Notes under the pieces: generated by a model
Told to the model about the DNA's origin: nothing
Databases searched by the model: none
The model's input: only the letters and a program-made list of their open reading frames with translations
Position numbers and translations under genes: made by a program
Shown: positions 16,588 through 25,201 of the stretch, piece after piece
Layout of the letters: each line of letters starts with the position of its first letter
Numbering within the stretch: the stretch's first letter is position 1
Source: Nitrospirales bacterium LBB_01
GTDB lineage: Bacteria; Nitrospirota; Thermodesulfovibrionia; Thermodesulfovibrionales; Magnetobacteriaceae
Length of the DNA stretch: 64,000 bases
Assembly (NCBI GenBank): GCA_004376055.2
Contig: CP049016.1
Span: 186,001 to 250,000 of the forward strand
Direction: 5' to 3'

Positions 16588-17497
16588 CCAGTATTTCCTT
16601 TGCGCCCTTTTGTAGCAGCTCATCAGCCAGCGCCACTCCAATTGCCTCAACATCGGCAGTGCCGCCCTCTCTGACTCCGCTTATTATTCTGTCCCCTGTG
16701 ACAGAGCCTACAAGAGCATGCAGCCGCAGTACATCATTTTCATAAAGCGCTGCATGAGCTGCTATCGGAACCTGACAGCCCCCCTGAAGTTTTCTTAAAA
16801 GCGCTCTCTCAGCCTTTACGCATAGCTCTGTTTCTCTGTGGTTTAATTTATTGAGGATTGGATTTACGATTGCGTCATCCGTGCGGCACTCTACCCCGAC
16901 TGCACCCTGTCCAATTGCTGGCAGACAGACTGTAGGAGCAAGGGCTTCGGTTATGCGATTAGATAGACCAAGTCTGTTTAAACCCGCACAGGCAACAATT
17001 ATAGCGTCAAACTGCCCCTCGTCAAGTTTTCTGACACGAGTGTCAAGATTACCGCGCAATTGGTGTATTTCTATATCCGGTCTCAGGTTTAACAGTTGAC
17101 AGGCGCGCCTTAGGCTGCTTGTGCCGATTTTAGCGGCATGAGGCAGTTCCATAAATTTTAGACCGCTCCTACTTATAAGCGCATCCTCCGGCACCTCACG
17201 CTTTAATATTGCAGCAAGATGAAGCCCCACGGGGAAATCCACCGGCACATCTTTCATGCTGTGAACCGCAAGGTCACACTCGTGGCTTTTTAGTGCCTCT
17301 TCAATCTCTTTAACAAAAAGCCCCTTTCCGCCCACTTTTGAAAGCGGCACATCAAGGATTTTATCTCCGGTAGTTTTTATCGTATTAAGTTGTACTTGAA
17401 TGCCGGGCTGCACCCTTTCAATTTCAGACTTAACCCAGTGCGCCTGCCAAAGGGCAAGCTTACTGCCGCGTGTGCCTATTATAAGTATTCTTTTCAT
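16565..17497 (-). CDS. hemC: Porphobilinogen deaminase
   Basis: Hydroxymethylbilane synthase joining four porphobilinogens, 310 aa. The start RILIIGTRGSKLALWQA, the Arg-rich SSLRRACQLLNLRPD and the dipyrromethane cofactor loop KLQGGCQVPIAAHA (Cys) are intact. It heads the hemC-cobA/hemD-ade run on the minus strand. hemY for a later step is at 45220. Confidence 0.95.
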   Translation of the reverse strand: MKRILIIGTRGSKLALWQAHWVKSEIERVQPGIQVQLNTIKTTGDKILDVPLSKVGGKGLFVKEIEEALKSHECDLAVHSMKDVPVDFPVGLHLAAILKREVPEDALISRSGLKFMELPHAAKIGTSSLRRACQLLNLRPDIEIHQLRGNLDTRVRKLDEGQFDAIIVACAGLNRLGLSNRITEALAPTVCLPAIGQGAVGVECRTDDAIVNPILNKLNHRETELCVKAERALLRKLQGGCQVPIAAHAALYENDVLRLHALVGSVTGDRIISGVREGGTADVEAIGVALADELLQKGAKEILDEVYKEG

Positions 17498-17519
17498 AAC
17501 TTTTACTCAGAGCCTATTG

Positions 17520-17996
17520 TTATTCTTTAGTTTGGGTTGAATCTTTAAGTTTTTTACCTATAACGAAAACAGTTACAAGCCCTACAACAGTAGTGCCGCC
17601 AATAATTGAAGCTGTTGTTTGGGCTTGGAATGAAGCGCAGATTACAGATGCAATTAAACCAGCTAAACCAATTATAATCCCAAATATTTGTCCGAGTCTT
17701 CGTTCTTTTGATTCTATGTTGATAACGTCTTTATTCAGAGACATTACGTCATCGTCTATCTTGTGTTTATGTTTTTGTTCATTCTCTACTAATAATACGA
17801 TTCTTTCAGCAAGTCCAGGCATTACCTTTTCATATTCTTGTAAGGTTACAGGGTTTGGTAAGGGCCCAGTATGTACAGAAATTTGCGTTGAAAATATATC
17901 AGCCGGCAGAGATGGCATCTTGTTAGGGATTGAGGGGGCAGGCATTGATTTATTTATTGTTTGCTTCGGCTCTTTTATTTTCTTCGTCATCAGCAA
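17520..17996 (-). CDS. DUF2335 membrane protein
   Basis: A 158 aa protein of unknown function. A basic, proline-rich N-terminal tail is followed by LPNPVTLQEYEKVMPGLAER, typical of DUF2335, then a helical stretch and two closely spaced C-terminal membrane helices (about 107-125 and 130-148) ending in a charged tail. It overlaps the small gene upstream by 47 bases, so the two are likely translated together. No function is known to me. It lies 22 bases before hemC on the same strand but is not obviously linked to haem synthesis. Confidence 0.65.
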   Translation of the reverse strand: MLMTKKIKEPKQTINKSMPAPSIPNKMPSLPADIFSTQISVHTGPLPNPVTLQEYEKVMPGLAERIVLLVENEQKHKHKIDDDVMSLNKDVINIESKERRLGQIFGIIIGLAGLIASVICASFQAQTTASIIGGTTVVGLVTVFVIGKKLKDSTQTKE

Positions 17997-18165
17997 TGCT
18001 CATGGCAGAACGAAAGTAATTGCCAATGTTTTTAGCGTATAACTGGAAAGGATCATCTTGTGGGGAATGATTTATATTTGTCAAATATTTACTGTAACCC
18101 ATACTTGGACATATATCCAATATGCTTCCCATTCCCTTAATTATATTCTGAAGCTGCCTGCTCAT
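17950..18165 (-). CDS. Small conserved partner of the DUF2335 protein
   Basis: A 71 aa soluble protein, starting MSRQLQNIIKGMGSILDICP. A similar small protein with an SILDI motif near the N-terminus commonly precedes DUF2335 genes as I recall; this is not checked. The start is read from the ATG at 18165. The long overlap with the next gene argues that both reading frames are used. Function unknown. Confidence 0.5.
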   Translation of the reverse strand: MSRQLQNIIKGMGSILDICPSMGYSKYLTNINHSPQDDPFQLYAKNIGNYFRSAMSIADDEENKRAEANNK

Positions 18166-18249
18166 AGATACATTATAACACCGATTTCACTAAATTACAA
18201 CCCCACAATTTAAATCCTAATCTGCAATGTATTATTCAGCTAAAGGCAG

Positions 18250-19563
18250 CTACATAATACCATCAATTATATTTAGTAAACGTACCGCCTTTGTAAGAGC
18301 TGGTATCACGTCTGTTCCCATATAGTGGCGCAATGCTTCAGGGATAACGACAGAGCCGTCTTTTTGCTGGTAATTTTCCAGTATGGCGCACAGTGTGCGT
18401 CCGATGGCAAGCCCTGAGCCGTTTAAAGTGTGGACAAACTCAGTGCCTTTTTTATCCGGTCTTTTAAACCGTATGGCGGCACGCCTTGATTGAAAATCTT
18501 CAAAATTAGAGCACGATGAAATCTCACGGTAGCGGTTTTGCCCTGGAAGCCACACTTCAAGGTCATACGTCTTAGCGGAGGAAAACCCCATATCACCGGT
18601 GCAAAGAAGCACCCTTCGGTAAGGAAGCTCAAGAGCCTCCAGAATGCTCTCGGCAACTGATGTAAGCTCCTCGTGATAGCGGTAAGAGTCCTCCGGTTTA
18701 GTAAACATAACGAGTTCCACTTTGTTAAACTGATGCTGTCTGATAAGCCCCCGTGTGTCTTTGCCGTGAGAGCCGGCCTCTGCTCTAAAACACGGCGTAT
18801 AAGCAGTGTAGCAAATCGGCAGTTCCTCGTCTTTTAGTATCTCATCCCTGTGGATATTTGTAACGGGGACTTCGGCTGTGGGTATCAGATAAAATTCAGG
18901 CTCAACCGTCCTAAACAGCTCTTCTGCAAATTTAGGCAGCTGACCGGTTGCAGTCATACTTTCCCTGTTTACTAAAATTGGTGGAAACACCTCAGTGTAG
19001 CCTCTTTTGACGTTATGGTTTAACATAAAATTCATAAGCGAGCGTTCAAGTTTCGCCCCCATACCTTTCATAAGAGCAAACCGAGCGCCGGCTATTTTTG
19101 CCGCCCGTTCAAAATCTATTATGTTAAGCGCTGTGCCTATATCCCAGTGGTTAAGAGGTTCAAAGTCAAATGTGCGCGGCTCTCCCCAGCGTTTAATCTC
19201 AAGATTTTCTGTCTCGTCTTTTCCCACGGGGACGCTTTCGTGAGGGATGTTAGGGATAAGAAGCGTGATTTCAGATATTTTTGTTTCAATGCTGCTAATC
19301 TCCTCATCAAGACGCTTTATGCGATCTGAGACTTCTTTCATCTCTGCGACAAGGTTGTCGGCATTTTGTTTTTGTTTTTTAAGTTTACCAATTTCATCTG
19401 AGACTACGTTTCTTTGGTTTCTTAGGTCCTCAACCTCTAACTGAAGCGCTTTACGGCGCCTTTCAAAGTCAAGAAGCTCGGTTAGGTCTATATTAGAATT
19501 GCGCTTTTTAAGCGATTGAATTATTAGTTCGGGATGTTCCCGAATGAGTCTTATATCAAGCAT
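18250..19563 (-). CDS. serS: Seryl-tRNA synthetase
   Basis: Class II synthetase charging tRNA-Ser (and tRNA-Sec), 437 aa. An N-terminal antiparallel coiled coil (about residues 28-100, rich in Lys/Glu) precedes the core, which has motif 2 [15 protein letters not shown] and motif 3 [16 protein letters not shown]. Full length and intact. Confidence 0.97.
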   Translation of the reverse strand: MLDIRLIREHPELIIQSLKKRNSNIDLTELLDFERRRKALQLEVEDLRNQRNVVSDEIGKLKKQKQNADNLVAEMKEVSDRIKRLDEEISSIETKISEITLLIPNIPHESVPVGKDETENLEIKRWGEPRTFDFEPLNHWDIGTALNIIDFERAAKIAGARFALMKGMGAKLERSLMNFMLNHNVKRGYTEVFPPILVNRESMTATGQLPKFAEELFRTVEPEFYLIPTAEVPVTNIHRDEILKDEELPICYTAYTPCFRAEAGSHGKDTRGLIRQHQFNKVELVMFTKPEDSYRYHEELTSVAESILEALELPYRRVLLCTGDMGFSSAKTYDLEVWLPGQNRYREISSCSNFEDFQSRRAAIRFKRPDKKGTEFVHTLNGSGLAIGRTLCAILENYQQKDGSVVIPEALRHYMGTDVIPALTKAVRLLNIIDGIM

Positions 19564-19604
19564 ATTGGTTAAAACTCCTTAGTACCTTAGTAATTTCATT
19601 AAAA

Positions 19605-19796
19605 TGTCTGTGTAGCTGACTCCTCTAATAAAAAAACTGGATTCCTGCTTTCGCAGGAATGACAAAAAAGGACAAAAGAGCGACAGAAAATGACCTCCCC
19701 CTCCTTTGTCATTCCCGCCCCCGAGCGGGAATCCAGTCCTTTTTCCTATAGCTTCAGATGACATAACACCACTCACTGGAGATAACCTCATAAGCC
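19605..19796 (-). mobile_element. MITE-like hairpin element, copy B (diverged)
   Basis: Minus-strand copy. The left end GCTTATGAGGTTATCTCC overlaps the end of the CheY-like gene. Both inverted stems (ATTCCCGC/GCGGGAAT near 19710-19735 and ATTCCTGC/GCAGGAAT near 19640-19662) are present. The right end GGAGTCAGCTACACAGAC is degenerate. It lies between serS and the CheY-like gene. Confidence 0.8.
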
Positions 19797-20159
19797 AATA
19801 TACTTTTTCAGAGCGCTGACAATCTGTGTATCGAGGTTAGCATCCTTTAGCAGGCACTCTGCAATTGCAAGCTCCTTTCGTTTAGCTTCGGTTAAATCGT
19901 TAGGGGTACCGCTTAAAAGAATAAACGGAATGTATAAATCCCTGTTTTTTACTTCTTGTGCAAGCTCTAAACCGCTCATTTCGGGCATATTTATATCTGA
20001 GACAACAACGTCAAAAAACGACCCCTTATCAATAATGTCAAGAGCATCATTGCCACCTTCGGCAGTAGTGACATCAAATCCGCTTTCTGTCAAAAAAAAC
20101 GATACCATCTCTCTTACCAACTCATCGTCGTCTACCAATAACACCCGTCTGCCTGACAA
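19788..20159 (-). CDS. CheY-like single-domain response regulator
   Basis: A 123 aa stand-alone receiver: VLLVDDDELV acidic pocket and VVVSDINMPEMSG phosphoacceptor. The usual KP lysine region reads LLKDANL, so the Lys is present without the Pro. It follows the CheA hybrid by 65 bases and probably receives phosphate from it. Its stop codon TGA lies in the left end of MITE copy B (...ATTGGCTTATGA). Confidence 0.88.
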   Translation of the reverse strand: MSGRRVLLVDDDELVREMVSFFLTESGFDVTTAEGGNDALDIIDKGSFFDVVVSDINMPEMSGLELAQEVKNRDLYIPFILLSGTPNDLTEAKRKELAIAECLLKDANLDTQIVSALKKYIGL

Positions 20160-20224
20160 AACAGCCTCCCTTCGTGCATCTCTACAGTATAGTCAAACAC
20201 TACAGTAACAAAAATCCTAAATAT

Positions 20225-22387
20225 TTATCCAGCAAGACTTCTGATTGTTTCAAGCAGAGTTGTCTGCTCAAACGTGCCCTTAACTATGTAGGCATCGGCT
20301 CCAACTGCGATTCCCCGTTGTCTATCCACCTCTTTTTCCCTTGAAGTTACGATTATTATAGGGGTGGCGGCGTAATTGACATCTTTTCTGAGAGTCTGAG
20401 TTAAGGCAAAACCATCAAGCCGGGGCATTTCCACATCGGTTATTACAACGTCATATTTCTGTTTTCCTGTTTTTTCCAATGCCTCTATGCCGTCCTCTGC
20501 AATATCCACTTCGTAGCCATAAGCCTCAAGAATACTCTTTTCTATTTCCCGTGTGTTTATGGAATCATCAACAACGAGTATTTTTATTGCATGATGCTCT
20601 TTTGCGACAGGGACTGCGGCTCTTGTTTTTCCTGCCCCTTGACGGACTGCCTTTATAACGCCTGAGACATTCAAAAGGTTGATGACCTCGTTCTTACCGG
20701 ATACAGTCACACCTGAGACAAGCTGCAAGTTTTTCATGTGCTTAGGAAATGGCTTAATCACCATATTTTCCTCTTCTACTATTGAGTCAATGATTAGTCC
20801 TAATTTATCATCAGAAATCTTAATAACAAGGATGAGTACCTCAGAGTGTTTGCCGTTTCCATTATCGGGGAGTCCTAATACTTTGGTCAGTGACTCAACC
20901 GGTATCAATTCCTCCCTGAGTCTGAGAGCTTTACTCATTACCACATCAACAAGCTCCGTATCCGGCACCTTAACTATCTCAACAACAGCGCTCTTTGGCA
21001 GCGCAAACACAAGACCTGCCGTCTCAAACACTATCACACCCATTATGGCAAGTGTCATAGGAACTCTCATAGTAAACCGTGTTCCAAGACCTGGTTTGCT
21101 TTCTATGGAAATTGTGCCTTTTAGCTCATCCACGATGTTTTTCTTTACCACATCCATGCCAACGCCTCGTCCTGAGACATCAGTAATTATAGAGGCAGTG
21201 CTAAAGCCCGGGTAGAAAATTAAATCAAACACCTCTGCATCACTCATAGCGTTAAGTGCGGTCTCATCAAAAAGACGGCGTTGGAGCGCTTTGTTTTTAA
21301 TTTTCTCAATCGCAAGTCCAGCTCCGTCATCAGCCACATCTATGACAACATTGCCTGAATCATAGAAGGCGCGTAAGGCTATTTCGCCAATATCAGCTTT
21401 ACCGGCAGCTCTACGCACAGAGCTTTCCTCTATGCCGTGATCCAGTGAGTTTCGTATCATATGTATAAGCGGGTCGGCAATTTTTTCGACCATCTTTTTA
21501 TCCAGCTCAGTATCTCCCCCCGCAACTGTAAAGTTTATGTCCTTTCCGAGAGCTCTTGAGGCATCCCTGATAGTCCTGCCAAATGAATCAAACACGGTGG
21601 AAAGCGGCACCATACGCATTGTGAGAGCAACCTCTTGAAGGGTTTCATTGAGAAGCTCCTGCACATTGCCATCGTTAGTGAGTTCCGCCGCTAATTGCTT
21701 AGCTCTCAGGTTTATCTTTGCGGCATCGCTGCTTAAACTATCTAACTGAGGAAATTCAGAACTCAGGGCATCCAGTTTAAGGGAGTGTATCTTGCTTAAA
21801 CGCATCACCTCTTTTATCTCAGTAACGCGTTCTTTTAGCTGTCTCTGATGGGTTACAATCTCTCCCATCAGCTTTATAAGTGTGTCAAGTTTATCGGCAT
21901 TTATGCGCAGTGTCTCAGCAGCTTTTACCGGCTGATAGGCTTGTGTGTGTGTATCTTGCTCGTGCTCAGGCGTTTTTTCAACTAAATCCACTGAGTCCTC
22001 CGGCATATTCAAAAGCTCTTCAAGCAAAGCGCAGACGTCAGTTCCGGAGCTACTTATATCTTGCCCTGCCCCAGCGCACTCCACAAGTTCAGAAATTGTA
22101 TCTATCCCCTTGTAAAGAGCCGATACTATTTGTCTTGTCACCACTATTTCGCTATTTTTAATGGCATCAAGGATGTCCTCAATTTTGTGTGCCACCTCGC
22201 CTATAGGCGCAAGTTTAAGCATACGTGCGGAGCCCTTTATCGTGTGAGCAGTGCGAAAGATTGCGTTTAGGTTTTCAGTGTCAGACGGGTCTTTTTCCAG
22301 AGTTGACAGCCCTTCAGTTATCTTTGTGATATGCTCTTTTGCCTCTTCAACGAATATGTTTATAAATTTAGCTCTGTCAAATGCCAT
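20225..22387 (-). CDS. CheA-type hybrid histidine kinase (Hpt-kinase-CheW-REC)
   Basis: A 720 aa chemosensory kinase. An N-terminal Hpt domain has the phosphorylated His in RTAHTIKGSARM (about residue 47). Then come dimerisation and ATPase domains (HMIRNSLDHGIE, DDGAGL, DVSGRGVGMDVV), a CheW-like domain (about 450-580) and a C-terminal receiver with VVITDVEMPRLDGF. This Hpt-to-receiver layout is that of WspE/FrzE-like kinases in alternative chemosensory pathways. No methyl-accepting protein, CheW or CheB gene is present in the window. It abuts the cheR-like gene with 3 bases between. Confidence 0.93.
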   Translation of the reverse strand: MAFDRAKFINIFVEEAKEHITKITEGLSTLEKDPSDTENLNAIFRTAHTIKGSARMLKLAPIGEVAHKIEDILDAIKNSEIVVTRQIVSALYKGIDTISELVECAGAGQDISSSGTDVCALLEELLNMPEDSVDLVEKTPEHEQDTHTQAYQPVKAAETLRINADKLDTLIKLMGEIVTHQRQLKERVTEIKEVMRLSKIHSLKLDALSSEFPQLDSLSSDAAKINLRAKQLAAELTNDGNVQELLNETLQEVALTMRMVPLSTVFDSFGRTIRDASRALGKDINFTVAGGDTELDKKMVEKIADPLIHMIRNSLDHGIEESSVRRAAGKADIGEIALRAFYDSGNVVIDVADDGAGLAIEKIKNKALQRRLFDETALNAMSDAEVFDLIFYPGFSTASIITDVSGRGVGMDVVKKNIVDELKGTISIESKPGLGTRFTMRVPMTLAIMGVIVFETAGLVFALPKSAVVEIVKVPDTELVDVVMSKALRLREELIPVESLTKVLGLPDNGNGKHSEVLILVIKISDDKLGLIIDSIVEEENMVIKPFPKHMKNLQLVSGVTVSGKNEVINLLNVSGVIKAVRQGAGKTRAAVPVAKEHHAIKILVVDDSINTREIEKSILEAYGYEVDIAEDGIEALEKTGKQKYDVVITDVEMPRLDGFALTQTLRKDVNYAATPIIIVTSREKEVDRQRGIAVGADAYIVKGTFEQTTLLETIRSLAG

Positions 22388-22390
22388 AGG

Positions 22391-23905
22391 TTATCCCAGC
22401 GCCTTGTTGATTTTTTCTATATTATGCTTACAAAGATGCAGGATGTCATAAGTATTAAATGAAATAGCGAATAACTCAGCGGCAAGATTTGAGTCTTTGG
22501 TTATTTGCCCTTGTTGCGATTCACTTTGTAAAATTCTTGTAACTGCAAGATACTCTTTTTGGGCAAGCTGTAAGTCTCCAGTATTATGATAAACTTTGGC
22601 AAGGTGATAGTGGGCAAGCCATGAGGATGGGTTAATGTATATAGCCTCTTTAAAACGACGGATTGCCTCATCATTGTCTCCGCCATATTGGGCAATCATG
22701 GCAAGAAACATGTAACTCTCCTCAGACCATCTGTCAGTCTCAAACATTTTCAGAAAAACGTTACGTGCCTCATTAATTTTCTTAAGGTTAAAGAGCGCTG
22801 CCCCTTTTAGCAGGCAAGCCATTATGTAATTAGGCTGTCCTTCTGCTAACGGCTCAAGAACTCTTATAGCTGCCTCGTAGGTTTTTTCTTTTATCAGAAC
22901 ACGAGCGTCTTCTATAAGCTCATCAGGGCGGGGTTCAACTTTTTTAGCGATTTTAACAGCCGCTGAGTCTATTTTCTTAGGTGTGCCTTGTTTTATCGGT
23001 TTGCGTTTCACTGAAACACTGCTGATTGGAAAAACAGCTCCCGATAACTTTTTAAAGACAAAAACGCCATCCAGCTCAATCAGACCCAATGAGCCCATAT
23101 TATGACCAAACGTCTCAACCGACCCGACAAAAAGATAACCGCCGTCATTAAGCTGCATATTAAGATTATCAAAAACCTTCTTTTGGATTTCCTTATCAAA
23201 ATATATTGAAACATTTCTGTAAAAAATAACATCCATTGCAGTAAGGTTATTGCTTGATGGTGCGTCAAGCAGGTTAAAGGTCTCGAAATGTGCGTGCGTT
23301 GTTATTTGTGGATTAACTTTGAAATGGGTTTCATCAACAGCTGTAAAGTATTTTTTTTTCAACACTTCAGAGAAGTTTCTAAATGATGCGCTGCCATATA
23401 CTGCCCTCTGTGCTTTGTCAATTGCCGACTTGTCTATGTCTGCGCCGGAAAAATGAAAGGAGTCAAGGGCTGCGGCTCCAAATGCCTCAATAACGGAAAT
23501 TATCATAGAGTAGAGTTCTTCTCCGGTAGCACAACCGGCGCTGAAAAGTTTGATTTTTGACCCCTTTGGTTTGTGTGCCCGAAGCTCCGGTAAAATCTTT
23601 GATGTTAACAGCTTGTAATGAGCCTGCTCCCGCATGAAATAGGTTTCATTTATCGTAAGAAGGTTTATAAGCCGCTCAAACTCTGTCTGACTCTGAACTA
23701 TAAGACTGTAGTATTCATCGGCTGAGGACAGCCCAAAAGTCTCTACCTGAGAGTGTATGGTCGCTCTCAATGTAGAAAGCCGCGAGGAGTCAAAACTCAG
23801 ACCGCAGCGCTTGCGTATGATTGTCTGGAAACTCTGAAGACAGACATCCTCTTTTCCATTCAGTTCCGAGAGGGTAAGAACATTTGAGAAGCATTCATTT
23901 TTCAT
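22391..23905 (-). CDS. CheR-type methyltransferase with TPR repeats
   Basis: S-adenosylmethionine-dependent chemoreceptor glutamate methyltransferase, 504 aa. The CheR N-domain and catalytic domain occupy about 1-280: ETYFMREQAHYKLL, KLFSAGCATGEELYSM (SAM site) and IFYRNVSIYFD, which is FCRNV in most relatives. A linker follows, then three or so TPR units (about 320-460). This is the WspC-like layout. It is the first gene of the cheR-cheA-cheY run, so receptors and coupling proteins must lie elsewhere. Confidence 0.92.
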   Translation of the reverse strand: MKNECFSNVLTLSELNGKEDVCLQSFQTIIRKRCGLSFDSSRLSTLRATIHSQVETFGLSSADEYYSLIVQSQTEFERLINLLTINETYFMREQAHYKLLTSKILPELRAHKPKGSKIKLFSAGCATGEELYSMIISVIEAFGAAALDSFHFSGADIDKSAIDKAQRAVYGSASFRNFSEVLKKKYFTAVDETHFKVNPQITTHAHFETFNLLDAPSSNNLTAMDVIFYRNVSIYFDKEIQKKVFDNLNMQLNDGGYLFVGSVETFGHNMGSLGLIELDGVFVFKKLSGAVFPISSVSVKRKPIKQGTPKKIDSAAVKIAKKVEPRPDELIEDARVLIKEKTYEAAIRVLEPLAEGQPNYIMACLLKGAALFNLKKINEARNVFLKMFETDRWSEESYMFLAMIAQYGGDNDEAIRRFKEAIYINPSSWLAHYHLAKVYHNTGDLQLAQKEYLAVTRILQSESQQGQITKDSNLAAELFAISFNTYDILHLCKHNIEKINKALG

Positions 23906-24034
23906 TTTACTTGTACTTGTATTTTAACGATTGATGGTAACGTAAAGTCAAGTTTGCTGTTATGAGGGCTGAGCACATCGTGACAGAGGGGTGAGACGCC
24001 CCCGCATGGAATTATAGGTCATGATTGGAAGCCA

Positions 24035-24292
24035 CTAATAATGATAACGGCAAGCTAAAATTCTGATATTAGTTTCTGACACTTCATAGATAATTCTGTG
24101 CTCATGGTCTATACGCCTCGACCAGCAGCCGGAGAACTCATGTTTTAATTTTTCAGGTTTTCCTTGCCCATGGAAGGGATTGCGCTGAATATCTTTAATC
24201 AGGTTGAGAATCTTTAATGCTTTTTTTCTGTCTTTTTCAACGTACCAACATAAGTCGTCAAAAGCATGAGGGTCAAACTCCAAACTTCTCAA
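24035..24292 (-). CDS. YoeB-family toxin (ribosome-dependent mRNA interferase)
   Basis: An 85 aa type II toxin. The RelE-fold signature is clear: EFDPHAFDDLCWYVEKDRK at the start, NPFHGQGKPEKLK in the middle and RRIDHEHRIIYEV then CRYHY at the end, which provide the Arg and the C-terminal His of YoeB. It overlaps its antitoxin by 20 bases, the usual antitoxin-first order. Confidence 0.92.
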   Translation of the reverse strand: MRSLEFDPHAFDDLCWYVEKDRKKALKILNLIKDIQRNPFHGQGKPEKLKHEFSGCWSRRIDHEHRIIYEVSETNIRILACRYHY

Positions 24293-24482
24293 GCACTACC
24301 TCAAAAGGAATACTTTCCTTGCGATTCCTCGCCTCCATAAGCCTTTCTCGCATGGTTTTGCTTTTAAGAAGATACGCTGTCTCCTTTTCAGACTCGATTT
24401 CACGCCACAAGTCAATAGGAACTATAACCCCGCTAACTTTCCCTGTTTCATCAGAAATGTACTGAATTTCTGCATGGCTCAT
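24273..24482 (-). CDS. Phd/YefM-like antitoxin
   Basis: A 69 aa protein upstream of and overlapping the YoeB toxin. The YISDETGKVSGVIVPIDLW segment resembles the strand-rich DNA-binding half of YefM/Phd-type antitoxins, followed by a charged C-terminal helix that would wrap the toxin. Antitoxin identity rests mainly on operon position. It probably represses its own promoter, just upstream in an AT-rich stretch. Confidence 0.8.
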   Translation of the reverse strand: MSHAEIQYISDETGKVSGVIVPIDLWREIESEKETAYLLKSKTMRERLMEARNRKESIPFEVVLEKFGV

Positions 24483-24621
24483 ATAAACTCCTTAGATTTA
24501 AAATAATCCACTTAATTCATTATAACAAAAATGTTCCGTTTTTGATGAGAGGAACTAACATCAACTATTAAATAAATGGTCTTCAAGCTGGTTGATGGTA
24601 CTACTATTATGAATAATATTA

Positions 24622-24840
24622 GATGCTTATATACTTAACTCAGGTACATGGTTTTATGTCAGCTAAGGATACCTTAAAAAGGACTGGATTCCCGCTCGGG
24701 GGCGGGAATGACAAATTAAGGGGCGGGAATGACAAAGGAGGGGATTTTCTTTTTCTGTCATTCCTTTTCTTTTTCTTGTCATTCCTGCGAAGGCAGGAAT
24801 CCAGTTTTTTCTTTGCGGAGCTAAGGGCATAAGCATTTAA
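24622..24840 (+). mobile_element. MITE-like hairpin element, copy C
   Basis: Left end ATGCTTATATACTTAACTC, first stem ATTCCCGC/GCGGGAAT near 24688-24711 with an extra partial copy of GGCGGGAATGACAAA, second stem near 24778-24802, right end GCGGAGCTAAGGGCATAAGC. Unlike the others its left end is not at a gene 3' end. It lies in the 719-base gap upstream of the antitoxin gene. Confidence 0.8.
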
Positions 24841-24850
24841 TATTTATTCC

Positions 24851-24940
24851 CTATGCAGTTAACTCCAATTAAAAAAAATAGAAACCTACCTCCTTAGTAT
24901 CCTGAAAAACCTCTACCGGAGTTAACTCAATAAGCATTTA
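24851..24940 (-). mobile_element. MITE-like element, internally deleted copy C2
   Basis: About 90 bp with the right end CTATGCAGTTAACTCC and the left end GGAGTTAACTCAATAAGC (both reverse-complement orientation) but no hairpin core. The 30 bases inside the left end match copy E closely (GAAACCTACCTCC). This defines the element boundaries well. Confidence 0.7.
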
Positions 24941-25012
24941 ATATTTAAATGGAAATAGCATGAAAACTATTTTATCCCAAAAATATTGAACTAAAGAGAA
25001 TAAATAGATACT

Positions 25013-25201
25013 CTATAAATCCTTTCGTTTGTTTTGAGGGCGAAGCTCTCATTGAAACTTTTTAAGCGGCGGTACGCCGGTTGAAAAATTCTTTTATCTG
25101 GGCAGCCCCTACATATAATAGTCGCTGATAAAAAAATGGGGTTAAGGGGACTAGTCCCCTTACGGGTGGGTTTAAGGGAGGGCAGCGCCCTCCCTTAATC
25201 A
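25013..25201 (+). repeat. Multi-hairpin 3'-end element, copy 2
   Basis: Reverse complement of the 4400-4618 element, here directly after the macroglobulin stop (25202). Stems at 25174-25196 (loop AGC), 25144-25161 (perfect palindrome next to a seven-A run at 25130-25136, a T run in the transcript), 25070-25082 (CGGCG/CGCCG) and 25041-25059 (TGAG/CTCA). It has the same orientation relative to its gene as copy 1 has to asd. Confidence 0.8.

Noticed and set aside
19579-19791. Open frame on the minus strand through MITE copy B
   Set aside because: Same repeat-derived translation; no protein-like pattern.
24623-24832. Open frame on the plus strand through MITE copy C
   Set aside because: It translates the hairpin repeat itself (RTGFPLGGGND-like and FLRRQESS-like words) and reappears, similarly meaningless, in copy B.
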